Source of the DNA: Homalodisca vitripennis
Taxonomy: Eukaryota > Arthropoda > Insecta > Hemiptera > Cicadellidae
Length of the DNA stretch: 64,000 bases
Direction of reading: 5' to 3'
NCBI RefSeq assembly: GCF_021130785.1
Contig: NW_025776226.1
Span: 62,001-126,000, forward strand
Positions 24,174 to 40,216 of the stretch are shown here, piece after piece. How positions within the stretch are numbered: the stretch's first letter is position 1; each line of letters opens with the position of its first letter. Below the pieces are notes generated by a model, which saw nothing but the letters and a program-made list of their open reading frames with translations, ran no database searches and was not told where the DNA came from. A program made the position numbers and the translations under genes.

Positions 24174-24505
24174 GTCCAGTCAATTTAGACATTGACCCTT
24201 GAAAAAATTCCCAGAAAGCTGAAAATTTGCATAGATGTTAGGGACTCCATTATTATGAAATTGTGAAAAGTCCCCATGGATCCCATATCTGCTATTTTTT
24301 TTATTCAAGGTCAAATTTTACAACAATAGGTTTTATGAATTTTTCAGTGAAACGGTTAGTTTAATGAAAAAACATGTCAGACAAATATTGTAGATCATTC
24401 AATTATCTAAAAAAAATAGTCCTTATGCATTTTTTCATAACACCATTTTTGAGAAAAAACCATGATAACATTTTCTTACGCTGTATTGTCTATAATATGA
24501 ACACG
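24174..24505 (+). repeat. Left terminal inverted repeat of the composite element
   Basis: Complementary to 29648-29983 with scattered mismatches and small gaps. Strong anchors are GCATAGATGTTAGGGACTCC (near 24229), CTTACGCTGTATTGTC (near 24476) and the TTTTTCATAAC-AC segment between them. The divergence suggests the element has been in place for a long time. Confidence 0.85.
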
Positions 24506-24712
24506 TTTTCACGCCACCTATGAGGTAGTGTACCTAGTGCAATTTTGTATGTAATTTCTTCGGTAGGCCTATTCCACAGTCTATTCCAGTAGAATTTAAT
24601 GAATGTTTGGCAATTTTTCTTCTTTCCAGTCGTTGCACTATTGTCAGTGTGGGTGTTATCGATCAGTACAGCTCGAGTGACAAGTTCCGTAATATTTGAT
24701 TGTAAACATATT

Positions 24713-24761
24713 TTATTCATCATCATCGTAATTAATTATTTCCTCTTCTTCCCTTCCATCT
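24713..24761 (-). pseudogene. C-terminal acidic tail of the long-TIR element gene
   Basis: On the minus strand this reads 'EEEEIINYDDDE' and then TAA (24713-24715). It continues, on its N-terminal side, into the GA repeat that encodes alternating Arg-Glu. I interpret it as the end of the gene whose Cys-rich block lies at 27955-28215, now separated from it by the inserted LINE. This rests on composition and position only. Confidence 0.45.
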
Positions 24762-27904
<3,143 letters not shown>

Positions 27905-27954
27905 TTTTCTTCTTCTTCCTCGTAGACGTAAATTGTACAACAGCGAAAGTTCAT

Positions 27955-28215
27955 GTAAAAACATTCTTCTGTTGAAGATTCAACATTTGACCACGATTGG
28001 CCTTGACAAGTAGTGCACGCTAGTGAACATAATAAGCCTACTTTTTGCAGCCGTATCTTAAGTTACACCTCTTTTTGCACTTGCAAAAAACAGAATTAAG
28101 GAGGTTTTTTGGTACAGGTGGAAGAAGCGTGTGGGTTGTTCAAATGCAGTATTGACATGATTCCAACCCCATTTTTGTGGATCTAGTTGATTACCAAACC
28201 ACACATTAACCTAGT
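27955..28215 (-). pseudogene. Cys-rich C-terminal block of the long-TIR element gene
   Basis: Minus-strand frames (with at least two frame changes) give 'LDPQKWGWNHVN' near 28165, then 'FCKCKKRCNLRYGCKK' near 28060, then 'CSLACTTCQGQSWSNVES' near 28010. The arrangement WGW, CxCKxxC..RxGCxK, then CSxxCxxCxGxxCxN resembles the conserved C-terminus of a large family of uncharacterised arthropod and cnidarian proteins, recalled from general knowledge and not searched. One Cys of the last motif is replaced (QSWSN). An acidic stretch (EEEEE) then enters the GA repeat. Function unknown. Confidence 0.55.
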
Positions 28216-28479
28216 AATTAATATAAACAATAAAACCGTTGGTGAGCGGAACCTGCGGTTGTAGGAAGGCAAGCCAATTGCGCACGTTTTTTCTTACATG
28301 TTTGTTTTTCAAAAGATAAATAACGTAATTTGTCTAGGCAAGTAATGTTTTGGAGCTCCATATACAGTCAGAAGAAAGTGAGTTTCTGGTGAATAGTTGA
28401 TATCTTCGAAAGCTTGGGCACAAGTAATAAAACTTTTTTGTCAAACATTTATTAAAATTGTTGTTATACCCCTTCGAAA

Positions 28480-28880
28480 CATATCACAACACAGCCAGTC
28501 ATAGCATGTAAAAACTGTATATGATTGAACCGATTGATAATCTTCCCGAACAATTGCTGCCGCAGTTGATAGGACCTTCAATTGCTCTTCTTTGCCTTTA
28601 GGTTTTCTTCACTCCTATCTTGATTGATAGTATCTTGATAATTAACAAGAAAACATACAATGTTAATTGTCCTACTTTCTGAGTAATAATGACTCTATTA
28701 TCATAATTTAATTTCAATCGTAATTCAATTTTTCTGTTATCAACACTTACGTTTTTACAAATATTTTCTAATTCTTCTAACGTAAACTTGCAGTCATCAC
28801 TACTTTCAATATATGAAAAAATTTCTCCCATGGCGAGATACAATGCTTCATTTTGAGAACGGCCGACTTAGCCTCCAGTG
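28480..28880 (-). pseudogene. Central block of the long-TIR element gene
   Basis: From about 28870 down, one frame reads 'QNEALYLAMGEIFSYIESSD', then 'CKFTLEELENICKN' and 'LKLNYDNRVIITQKVGQLT'. After a frame shift near 28660, another frame holds 'VCFLVNYQDTINQDRSEEN', and after a further shift near 28590, 'EEQLKVLSTAAAIVRED'. This order (helical FTLEEL segment, a compact R-x-LK-x-Y-xxxIIIT-K unit, a VCF strand, then EE-L-VLxxAAxIVRED) matches what I recall of the same uncharacterised family. It may be a winged-helix-like domain. The rest of the expected central region, including the large catalytic-looking part, is missing before 28215. Confidence 0.5.
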
Positions 28881-29153
28881 GTCGGCTTTAAAAATGATAC
28901 AAAGCAATCATTATGTCACTTAGCTTCAGCAGGAACTGTATCGTGTTCAAACCCGATGCGAGCAACAATAGTTTTTTGCGGTGTCATCAGAACGAGATTG
29001 AGCTGCTTTCATAACTGAGTCTTTAAATGAAAGAGTTCTAACGTTAACAATTATACGATAAGATTTCCATGCTTGCTTCTTTTTTTATTCCTCACTCAAC
29101 TCGTCGCCGCAAAATAAACCACAATTTTTAAAAGAAAAATATGACTCACTTAC

Positions 29154-29296
29154 ATGTTCTCTAGTAGGAGGAGGACTTTTTCAGAGGTACTAGCTGATTC
29201 CTCTTCATGTTGCCGTTTTGCTGCTGGAATTTTACTCTTTCTATTGTATTTTTTGCGACAGTGCACATGATTTGTCGCTGAATTTACATTCTTCAA
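29154..29296 (-). pseudogene. N-terminal exon of the long-TIR element gene with splice donor
   Basis: The minus-strand frame 'NSATNHVHCRKKYNRKSKIP' is followed by a Glu/Ser-rich 'EEESASTSEKVLLLLEN' and then a strong splice donor, GTAAGTGAGT at 29153-29144. H-x-x-C-R-x-x-Y is the sort of zinc-binding head found at the start of the family suggested for the downstream blocks. A stop lies just upstream in this frame, so the exon's beginning is not preserved or lies in another exon. A donor and an interrupted gene imply a spliced eukaryotic transcript. Confidence 0.4.
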
Positions 29297-29647
29297 TTAA
29301 TCAGTAATTGATTCCCCCTTTGAATACTCGCATTAAGTAACGTCTTCATGCCGCGATCAACAATAAACACATTCACTCGAGAATAAAATTTCAGTGCAAA
29401 TAAAACACTATTGCGACATATTTTCAACAACAGTGAGTACAGCACAAACTTTAACAGAGAATAGACGGAACGGCCACTCGAACAATGAAATGACAGGCAG
29501 ATGTTCAAAGGGCACATGGTCCCTTAAAATTAGGGACTACTTTTTTTTTATATCATATTCACAGAATTATCGGTCAATATGAATGTATTAGTCACGCAGA
29601 CTTATAGTTTTACTTATATTACACGCCCAATGATATCATAGGCAGCT

Positions 29648-29983
29648 TAGTCGTGCTTATTATGGACAATACAGCGTAAGAAAGTTTGTAATTGTTTTTT
29701 CTCGAAAATGGTTAGTGTTATGAAAAAGAGTATAAGGATCATTTTTGTAGATACTTGCATAATCTATAAGTTTTGTTTAACATATTTTTTCATAAAACTA
29801 ACCGTTGTGCTAAAAAATTAAAAAAAACCTATTTTTGTGAAATTTGACCTTAAATAACAAATTTTGCAGACATGGGATCGTTGGGGACTTTTCATAACAA
29901 TGGAGTCCCTAACATCTATGCAAACTTTTAGCTTTCTGGAATTAATGCAAAGTTACCACTATTTTTTGGCAAATTGACCGGAC
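29648..29983 (-). repeat. Right terminal inverted repeat of the composite element
   Basis: Inverted counterpart of 24174-24505. It contains GGAGTCCCTAACATCTATGC and GACAATACAGCGTAAG as the complements of the left-arm anchors, and ends GACCGGAC before TA. Confidence 0.85.
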
Positions 29984-29985
29984 TA

Positions 29986-32539
29986 AAACACATGTATACA
30001 TTATATACGGTATGTAGTATTCTTACATGAATTGAACGTCATAAAACATTAAATGAAAGGAATATTGAAGATAAATCTTTAAATTAATTGTAATGATCGA
30101 AATAAGAAAACAACTTGTGAAAATCAGTCATGAAAATGAGAGTCATATCAAGATAATTTCTATGAAAGGAACAAATTACATGAAATAAGTTTAAATCGGA
30201 TTACAAATCTTTCCGTCGCTCCATTTAAATTAGTCAGCTTTAAGAGATGCGACTCTTGGTGCTTGGCGAACTTCCCCTCTTATATTTGAAGCTGTTCGCT
30301 TGTTATGTGTGATGCTGGTGACTGGGAAGATGGTTATAAAAGTACACATTTCATAACCTAGTTTCTTCTAGCTATTCTGTAAATCCAGGAGCCGAATAAA
30401 TTGGTTTTAAAAATATTATTTAATTATTTTATAACAACTCCCATTCACGAGTATTTGGAGGTATAAATGGGAGATAATAGCGAAAATGTATGCCTTCTTA
30501 ATCATGACTTATTGCGTATTGTTATAAAAATCGTTTCGAGAAATTAAATCATTAAAATGCCTTTTTTTACGGAAAAACCCATTTATCATTTTTAAGCTTT
30601 AATAAATAGCAGGTTGGCTACACAGGGGTGGTGTTTTAAAAATTTCTAATCGATGTAGTAGATACTAGTGTTTGAATATATTAGATTTTTTCTAATTAAT
30701 ATTAAAATAAACCAATATTTACGTGAATGGGATTAAGACGATGTAGTAGGACTTCAAATCTAAATTTAAGGAATGATAGTGTGTGAGGAATCATTGGAAA
30801 TATTTTAATAATTATTACAATTCGTTTGGTATCAAAATATATTTAGGACCAGTGATGCTGGGCAGGAAAGGGTTTTGAAAATTGGATTTGCAATAAAAAT
30901 ATGTATTTGTGATAATTTGTTTTAGTCCATATATAGTCCTTATATAATATTTTGCAATCTCCCTGATGCTGAAATTGGTATACATTTCAAATGATATAAT
31001 ACTGAGTCTAGCTCACAATTATGTAGCTGTCCTCTCCCACCATAGATGAAATATGTGTAGTTTTCTTTCTCGATGAGTTATGTAATGAACTATCACAAAC
31101 TATCCGAGGCCAGACATAACGGAGCAGGAGGTTCTATGGTCGGGACCTTCCAGATTTCAAGTCTTTAACGAGTATTGTCGTATATGCAAACTCGTATTTG
31201 GTATCAATTTGGAAGCTCTTACACTTTATATGTGTCTTTTGTATGTGCGAAGTACATTTGACAATATTCCTCATACCCAGGGGCTTATTTTTAGAGTTTA
31301 ATATTAGAAATAAAATTATTATTAGTTTTTTATATTTTTCACAAAGAAGAGAGATTAACATTAATATCGTTTAAAAATATATATCTCCATATTTACTCAA
31401 TAATAGGTGCCATGAAATGTTAATTTTAATGCCACTGATTAATGTTTACACATTTAAACCTCCAGGTTTGAATAAATACCCAATAAGGTCTCTACTGTTA
31501 TTAAAATAGGACAAGTATCTTTGGTTCATCGTTAAGCGAACATTAGCTCATCATAGAGCTGTTTTGCTTTTTTATTGAATATAATATATACACTTGTCAA
31601 TGCCAGTTGTGCTGGCAAGGCAGTTATTGCAAGAAAACTCGGTAAAGCAACGTCGAGCTTGGCTGTTATTTCGTTCGAAAGTCACCTTTAAGCCGTTGGG
31701 TCCTAGGTTAAGAGTCAGAGAGGGCTTCCTATTCAAAATTTCATATACTGAAATAAAGCAAACTTTTATTTGTTTGTGGGTATTAAATGCATCGACAGAT
31801 TATCGTTGTTGTCTGGAAATATCTGTTTTGAAATCGGCTATTATAATTAATTACAAAACGCGCCATGTTCTATTAATCGAGTCATAAATTCATGGATACA
31901 TTGTATACTTTAGAATGGCATCTCATAAAAATGTTTATATAATGTAAGCGTAAAAGAAATTTTATATTCTGAAACATTACTTACAAGTTCTACACAATTA
32001 ACGTACATAATTAAAGAGAAAACTATTTAAAAAGTTTAAGTACTGTAGAATATTATTGTGAAAACTAATACAATTTTATCCTAAAACTAATCGTTCGGTT
32101 TGAAAAACATTTCATACATTGAAATAGTTTTTAATAATTATTTATTGAATATTTTAAGGAATTACTGGTTATTTGATATTATCAATATGTTTTGAATTTT
32201 TGAATTTAGAAAAGGAGTGGGGAATATAATTATAGAACCGTAATGGTCGCTTCATCACCAAATAGAAAGTAAATAATGAAATAAAAGAGGAAGGCTAGAA
32301 AAGCCCTACAATTTTGACATCTAGTCCATATTCTAAACTTCACAGCAGTTTAGAAAAAAAAACTATTTTTTTTTAGTTTTTATTAACATTTTACCACGAA
32401 AGTTGATCTTAAGTCTAATACTTCTCAAAATCTGAAAGAAAAAGGGCAATCATTGTTATTAAACCATCCAACTCCACAGAGCACTCTTAGGCTATATTTT
32501 AAATGTAGCTTAATGTAATATACTTATGTTATAGCTGCA
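29986..32539. other. AT-rich intergenic DNA
   Basis: No supported gene. An open frame at 31594-31887 lies in a GC-richer patch (31590-31730) without family features. It contains a TTCGTTCGAAAG palindrome that only loosely resembles a pol III B-box. Confidence 0.45.
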
Positions 32540-33135
32540 AGAGCACCATACAACTATACATATGCAACTCTGATCTATGGAATGTGTTTCACACAAATTA
32601 TCAATATTTTTATAACTCAGACACTTGAAACCAAATCTTATCCTGTTGATTTAATAACGTGGAAATTTAATTGAAGAAAAGAAACAATCCGTGAAAAAAC
32701 CCTTTAGGTGACTCTCACTCATTAATCTCATCTCTTTTTATAACTAACTAAATAAATATATTCCTTAGTGTACTAAGGACTAAAATCTTCTATTACTCAT
32801 ACATTTGGGAACAGTTTGCCATATAATTGTGTAATAACGCGACAAAGAAAAAAGTTAACAACCCCTAACTTCAGGGGTGATTCATGTTCTCTGATTTCAT
32901 CTCTCTTTATCGCTAACTTAATAAATAAATTTTTAGTAGTACAAAGGACTAAAATATAAGGCGACTCTGACGCTTGGAGAACAAATTGCCTTACTTTTGG
33001 TGTAATACCATGACAAAGGAAGAAAATGAGACAACCCGTGACAAACTCCTGAGGCGATTCTCGCTCACTGATCTCATCTCTATTTATGGTTAACTCGATA
33101 AATATTCTTTAGTCGTACAAAGAAGAGCGTAAATA
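32540..33135. repeat. Diverged tandem repeat, ~170-bp unit, three or more copies
   Basis: A motif CT-A/T-CTCATCTCT-TTTAT-G/A-CTAACT-AATAAAT-TT-TAGT-GTAC-AAGGACTAAAAT recurs with its CATCTCT core at 32729, 32898 and 33075, giving spacings of 169 and 177. Each core is preceded by a CC-TGA-AAAC-CCT-AGG-TGA-TCTC segment and followed about 100 bases later by TTTG-GAACA-TTGCC-TA and GACAAAGAAA. A fourth, more decayed partial unit precedes 32690. Copies are about 65-75 percent alike by eye. Confidence 0.7.
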
Positions 33136-36100
33136 GATTTTATTATTCAGTGAGGGTTTTCATTTTATTCACAATTGTAACTATTCATCATAATTTACTA
33201 TTTTTTTCTTACACTTTATGTTCATTTATAACATCCATGCTATAAAAGCCAATAATTTAATACAAAAATCTGTTTCGATACAATTAAATCCTTTTTTATG
33301 AAATTTAATTACATAGGCCAATTGATTCATTGACAATAGGTTATTATATTTTGTATTATTTTGCTATATTTGATACATTAAGTTGTGGGTTTATGCTTAT
33401 CGATAATTCAATGAATAGCCTACCTTGTAATATTAATTCAAAAAATATGGACATAATGCCAATAAGATTAAATATTAGTTGGCTGATAACAATCTCAATA
33501 GCCCAGCAAATATTACATTCACACAAAACCAATCTAAATGTAGCGCATACGAAAATACAGTGAAAATACTTTTAGATGAATGATAATACAATGAACATTA
33601 GTAACTGCATAAATAAATTACCCTTCTGGATCAATAAATAACATTTACCAAACGTGCGTAAAACAAGTTTCTTCTCTTTTAGGTAAACGTTCCAATACTG
33701 CAGATTTAAAAATACAAATTTTGAACAAAAAAATAATGTGAAGTTATTTTTAAATAATCTAACACGTAAAGAGTTGATAATAACTATGTTACAATTATTT
33801 TTGAACTATATCCAAATATCCTTCGATAGGTTTTGCGAATATTTGCTCCGATAACGTCTTAGCCGTTGTAGAGTAAGTAAAGCTTACTCAGTTATTTTGA
33901 GAAATACTTTCATGAATATTAAAATTTACTTTCAGTGAAAGTTTTGTGCTATGATAGATTCCTAAATAAAATTATGGAAGTTATAATATAAAGCTATATT
34001 TTATTCCGATGATGAACAATTAAACCTGGCTACGACAACTCATTAGTAGGCGCTATTTGTAAGTTTGTCTGTCTCACATTAATACATTATTTTACGATAG
34101 TTTATCGTAATTTAAAGCACTATAAGAGACTTGCTTGGATTATAAACTCAGTAACAAAGTTACAGATAAATCCTATTGTATTTGCTGAGTTTAATCCAAA
34201 CCCTTAGAATAGTTGTCTTATCACCTTCAGTTCCTTCAAGAATGAAAACTACTTTTGTAAAAGCAATTGGTTTAAATGAACAATGTAAACGTAGTAAATT
34301 GTTTAGTTTTACTGCTCTAATGTAGAGTTTTTCTAAAGTTAACAGGCAGATCGGAACTTTAACAATACAAAATATTCACACCGGACACATGCTATAAATA
34401 ATACCTGAATGTGTACTAACTCTCAAAGAACTATAAGATAGATAATTTCCAAAACATAATTGATAATATATATTTTTTTAAACATTATTATTTTATTGTA
34501 ATTTTCCTTAGTTAAAACGGGATAGTCTCGATTCTCTAATGTAATTAGGTACTACATATAACAACTGTTACCTGCTAAGACGTTAATAAAACTCCGCTGT
34601 GTAACGTAAGCTAGTCGACTGATATTATCTGACTTGTAGAATAATGTATGACGTTGACGAATTGACATCGTAAGGTGACATGGTCTGTAATAAAAACGAT
34701 AACCTTTCTTATTGAAATTAAAGTAATTAGAGGGATTTCAGCACTGAATTGGTTGTAGTCTTGGAAATCAATGTACTCGAACACTTAGCAGGGGATTTCT
34801 CTTTTTAAGTAAACTGTGTTTTATAAGACTTGGAGTTTTTATTGAAGGCATCAATACTAATTCTATTGTTCCTTTCCTTTCGTGTAATAAAACACTTGAC
34901 CCTCTGAAACTTTTATGCTCCTTCCAAAATGAAACCAAATAACTTAATAATGAAATATAAGTAACCATGGCAAAGTTATGGATTAATTTTATTAAAACCC
35001 TATTATTGAAGCTTTACTAAACTGTAACTTAATTTTACACTCTATGGGGAGTATTATGATTATAGTCATGAAGTTCTAAAGATAACGCTACAGTATGTGA
35101 ATTCTAGTTTTTATATACAAAACCAATTATTGAAAATTAAATGTTCACATTTTTTTAAGGAGCTCATTAGTTTCTTACCGATAAATGACTCTATGAGTAT
35201 AGTAATGGGAACATTTAAATATAAAAAGAATAACCTTTTACACTAACTAAATGTTATAAAATCGGAATTCAACATAATATAATTTGACCATATTAGAAAG
35301 GAAACAGAATGTTAGTATTATATAATTATGGATACTTATAAAATTATGGATAAATAAAATTTATAAATGTGTTTTAATCTGGGATGAATTTGGTGAAGGT
35401 TGTTAATTATGGCACTGAAAACTTTCAACTCTGTTTATATTTTTACGATGGAGGAGATCTAGCGAGTAAAAAATAATCTTGCTAGATCAGCAAAGTTTTC
35501 TTTCCGTGTCGCTCGGGTAGAGCCTCACTTAATGAGGAATGAAGGCCTAATTTTAGCGTAGCCCATCTCACGAGAGTGTGGGATTTTTTATTTCTGTTTG
35601 CTTATCCGAGTGTATGTGTAACGAACTAACCTATAGATGTAAAATTATGCGTGTTTCCTGGAGAATTAGGAACATTGACATAGATAACGGTACACGCCAC
35701 TCAGTTGCATTTGAATGAATTTTAACACATTTAGTCTTTATGAAAACCTATGACAAAGGAATACGATTATATTCCAAAAACATAGTATACTATTTGGTGC
35801 TTAAGTACACGTACGTGATGTTTTACTTAAGGGTTATATTAATATATATATTTTCTAGAATTATGGTAGGGTAGTGTAATACCGCCCATTTCAAGATGCA
35901 ACATATTTTTCATGCAACTTTTGCAACGTCTGTTACTTGACATAAGTGTGGCATATTCCTAATATTTATTTATGGTTTATCAATTTACAGTTGTTCATGT
36001 TCTCTTGATATAATAAAATGATATAACGTATGCGTGGTGATAAAAGTCAATATATAATTGTTTTTGTAGTAACGACATAAATAGTTAAAAGAACGATATA

Positions 36101-37942
36101 TTTAAGTCCTGTCCTGATTGTCATTACATAGATTTATCATTATTTAATGAGATAAGTTACGTAACAAGGTAGGGTTTTTATTGGCTGTGTAGAGATAGAA
36201 CATTAGATTATACATCGAGTTGCGTCTGCAAACACATCGTGGCGGCAAAAACGATATATGACAGAAATTAAGGCCGTAAGACTTTTAAATTTATTACTCT
36301 TGATTAACTTTTCTTGGAGCGTTTTACTTCCTTTAGGGCCTTTTGATCAATGAATTATTAAACCTATTATCACTGAAATAGAAAGCGTACAAATATTTGC
36401 TAAACTCCATTTTATCATCCGGTAAGTGTAGTTGCTGAAATCTGACGATGGAAACAAGTTTGGCTCCTGAAATGTAGAGTTTATGTGTGTGTGAAGATAT
36501 GTCCTTAGTGATCGATTTAAACAAACTAACGCATTAAAATAGTATTGTAACTTTTATAAAACCCACTTTAATGAACAAAGCTGTAAATCTTTGCACACAT
36601 GGTTATTGGCTTCATTGAGATTGTATATTTATAGCGTGGGTTACGGATAAACATGAGAATGAGGACAAACGTGTCTTAGGGAGCCATTATTTACAATACT
36701 TCAGTACAAAGAAAAGGAGAGTAATATAAAATAATTGTTTTAAATTATTATGTAGTAATTTCGAACGGACTTATTTTCAATAATGTTACACTATTCCACG
36801 TGTACTGGCAACAGTTTACAAGGGAGTTTACGTTAACATAATTTTCTTGATAATCTTAACGATAAATATATACTTTTGTAACACTAGCTTGTTAACAATA
36901 TTGAAATCTTAATATCTTACTGTAGTATTTAGGATTCAGTAGTCGTTTGGATAGCCTTTCACAGCTAAATAATGCGTCACAACAGTTTAATAGTACAAGT
37001 CATAAATTTACACAATTATCCTAATTTCAGAATTTATTGTACTTCGTGTATTCAATGAAAAAACTTTAAGCATCTTGGCTTCTTCTATGTATATTTTAAT
37101 AATACACGCTGTTATCACAATGAAGGTCATACTGAGTATATATGCATGGCCTGAAATTTCAGTGCTTATATTAATAAAGGTAAAAACGTGGTACATTCTT
37201 GACAACATGGTATGTTAAGTGGAAGCTGCTAGTTATTTTCACCTTAAAGAAAAGAACTGTGTCTTTTGAATAGTGTCGAATAGGTCTCTTGGTAGCCACT
37301 TAGTGACATTCAATACAATAAGGTACGTGAAAGCAAGTTGTACGGTATTGACAATAAGTTATTGTGGCCTTGTACACAATTGCTTTGAGTATTTCTATGG
37401 AATTCTTAACAATAGCATTCTTGGCAAACCGAAATGAAATGGAACGTAACGTTTGGTTTTACATTGTCAAACCATTACGCACTTCTTCGCGGTTGATTTT
37501 AAACTTAATTCAAATTTATTCTCTAATTTAGCTACTCAAAAATAGAAATAACATAGAATTATTCTTTTAGCCATAATACTAAACATCTTTTGCCACTCTC
37601 GTTTGTTGATCAAGTCTCCATCTTGTGTCTCACGTGACGACCGCAATTTCCTGTACGCAGTCAGTTGACAGTAACTTGTTTTCAACATTATTATGACCTG
37701 TATTTAATTTCACATAATAATAACAATTATATAGTGCACTAAAGTATCAAAACAATTGGCGTCGCCAACTGTTGATCATGAATCGTTTGTATGAATAATT
37801 ATGTTAACTATATATATATATCGACAATAGCTTTAATGAGATTTAGAATCTTATTTACAGTAAGTAAAATTGTAATATACACTTCATTAATCAGAAACGT
37901 ATTTACCAAATAAATAAATCAATTATTATAAGTGCAATAAAA
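33136..37942. other. AT-rich intergenic DNA
   Basis: No supported gene. A hairpin GATCTAGCGAG...CTTGCTAGATC lies at about 35457-35488, just before a GC-richer stretch (35500-35580). Another GC-richer patch is at about 37590-37670. Neither is recognised. Confidence 0.45.
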
Positions 37943-37944
37943 TA

Positions 37945-38474
37945 CAGGGTGTCCCAAAATTACAGGACTAAACTTCACCAACTTGTTTCCGGAGTTCAAA
38001 CTAATCGAAAAATGTTATATAATGTATAGTCCTATCTTGCTTCGTTTACCTTAGATCGGCCATTTTGTTTTTTACATACAATTAATTTTATACAAATATT
38101 ATAAACATGAACATAAGTTGTAAAAAAAATATTTTTTTTTAATCTTATGAGTATTTTCAAAATTGCGGCCATTAAAAAGCGGTTGGTTTTCAAGTTATCT
38201 AAGTTTTAATACTTTAAATGGCCGCCATTTTGAACATACACACAAGATTTAAACAAAATATTTTTTTTACAACTTATGTCTATATTTATGCCAAGTTTCA
38301 ACAAAATCCGTAAACCCGTATGAAAAATAAAAATTAATTGTATGTAAAAAAACAAAATGGCCGATCTAAGGTAAACGAAGCAAGATAGGACTATAAATTA
38401 TATAACATTTTTCGATTAGTTTGAACTCCGGAACAAGTTGGTGAAGTTTAGTCCTGTAATTTTGGGACACCCTG
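37945..38474. mobile_element. 530-bp palindromic MITE, TA target duplication
   Basis: Outer arms 37945-38089 and 38330-38474 are inverted copies with only a few differences (CAGGGTGTCCCAAAATTACA and its complement at the ends). The inner halves also pair: ATAAGTTGTAAAAAAAATATTTT with its complement near 38258, and GCGGCCATT with AATGGCCGC. The whole element can fold into one long hairpin with a loop near 38175-38212. TA flanks both ends (37943-37944; 38475-38476). No ORF is present. The termini resemble those of the mariner-like element at 18262-20169. Confidence 0.9.
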
Positions 38475-38476
38475 TA

Positions 38477-40140
38477 TATGTCGTATTTTGCACAAACATA
38501 TATGAAATGTCATAATATAAGGTGCCCGATTTGTTTCATGAGATGGCTTGAATAAAGAAAAATCCAACAACAAAGAGAGGGACTATTATCGTGACAAACT
38601 GGGGCTGCGACATTGCTGTTATCGTCCACAAGATTGAACTTGGGGAAGTTACCAACAAACAACTTCTGTCTAATATTTTATCCCACCGTGATGTTTTACA
38701 AAGAGTTTGTGTTAAAACCTGCATGCTAAATGACGCCTGCATGCTAAATGACTTGAAAAGTACTCACTTTGCTCAGGGCTCCAAAATCTCGTCTTTGGAG
38801 AGGTTGGTACACAATTCCATGTTTTTCCTATCACATTACTGTCTAAAATACATGATCTCTGTGTATTTACTGTTTCAAAACCACCCCTTCAATTTACTTA
38901 ATACATTTTTCCGTGTTCCATATTTTGTTTCCCTCTCCATCTGTTTCTGTTATTCATATTAATACTTTCGAAATCTTAAATAGTTCACTTTTGACGCACC
39001 AAAGAGACCAACCGATATTTTAGTGAAGGGAAATACCGATCTATCAGACCGCTATAGTGCCTTAATTAATAGTATTAAGGCAGGGCGTTTAAACGTGGTA
39101 TACGTATTAAGAGAAAGCTCAATAACAGTAAGAAACAAGAACACGCATTATTTATTTATAGTGTTTACTGCTACAATTAAATGACTCTTAATGCATGCAG
39201 GTGCTTTTATTCGCTAGATGAACGATCAAAATGTATTTCTGCCATGCAAAATTCAGGCACATTTATGTAAAATAAAATTGTATTTCTAATTATTTCAACT
39301 GGTCAACGAGCTCAATGAAGGAAAACTAATTTTCAGCGGTAACGTTGGGATTGGTTCATATATATGTTTTCTTACTTGTATTACAGCCCACGTAGCTCTT
39401 CAGTAGTCTGGTGAGACTAACAATGTAATAGTTTTGACTTCAACGCATTACACAGATACGTACTACTTGAACCAGACATAAAAAACCTTGAGACCATATT
39501 TCGCTGCTATGTTGGCACATACTTTTGAACAGGCATTTTATCCACGGTCACGTTTTATTTTGGACAACTCAACCGGTTGCCGTTGCTGAGATTAGCTGTT
39601 GAATAAATCAGATATTAGTGCTGCATCTTCCTTTTATTGCACAGTTAAGAAAACTATTTGAGATGAAAATATAATCAAGGTTTAAAATTTGGATGAACAT
39701 CGTTGATGATTCTTAGACGTTTTTTTCTGTATGGTTAGTTATCCGTCAACTCGACATCTCTAGAATTAAATAATCTATAGAATTAAAATATTAAAAGCAA
39801 TCTCAGCGAAGCCACTTATGTGAGACTTAAAATGTTGTAATCCTATCTGGACTTAAGATTTAAGACAGGTATTAACTTGAAGGGCATCACATAAATCAAA
39901 TAAAAACATAGTAAAAGAATTCTTTTAATTCTTATATTTTGACTGTCCCCATTACAGTCTTATAAAAATAATATTTTGCAAGTCCTAAAGTCATTTTTAG
40001 AGTGTTGGCAAGCATGCCACGTCTGTTGTGGATTTAAAGATTTATGCAAATAAACATTCAGACTAACGCTTGCAGTGCTGCTGCCTAACGCAATGTTTAG
40101 AGGACAGCTGCACTGAGTTATATATAGACTTATATAAATG

Positions 40141-40148
<8 letters not shown>
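38477..40148. other. Intergenic DNA with one GC-richer patch
   Basis: Positions 38520-38810 are GC-richer, with a 123-codon frame on the plus strand (38591-38962) and a 68-codon frame on the minus strand (38742-38536), but neither shows a known domain. An 18-bp unit (CCTGCATGCTAAATGACG) is tandemly duplicated at 38719-38752. This may be a decayed exon or transposon piece. The rest is featureless. Confidence 0.4.

Positions 40149-40149
<1 letters not shown>

Positions 40150-40211
<62 letters not shown>
40150..40211. repeat. (TG)n microsatellite
   Basis: About 31 perfect TG units, preceded by a short TATATA run. Confidence 0.97.

Positions 40212-40216
<5 letters not shown>

Noticed and set aside
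24490..24726. 78-codon minus-strand frame next to the left inverted repeat
   Set aside because: It starts inside what appears to be the 3' UTR of the long-TIR gene (after the stop at 24713) and shows no family feature.
31594..31887. 97-codon frame and a TTCGTTCGAAAG B-box-like motif
   Set aside because: Only part of the B-box fits and no A-box lies at a proper distance; the protein has no known features.
38536..38962. Open frames of 123 and 68 codons as a gene
   Set aside because: No domain, no splice context and overlapping frames on both strands; kept only as an orphan patch.
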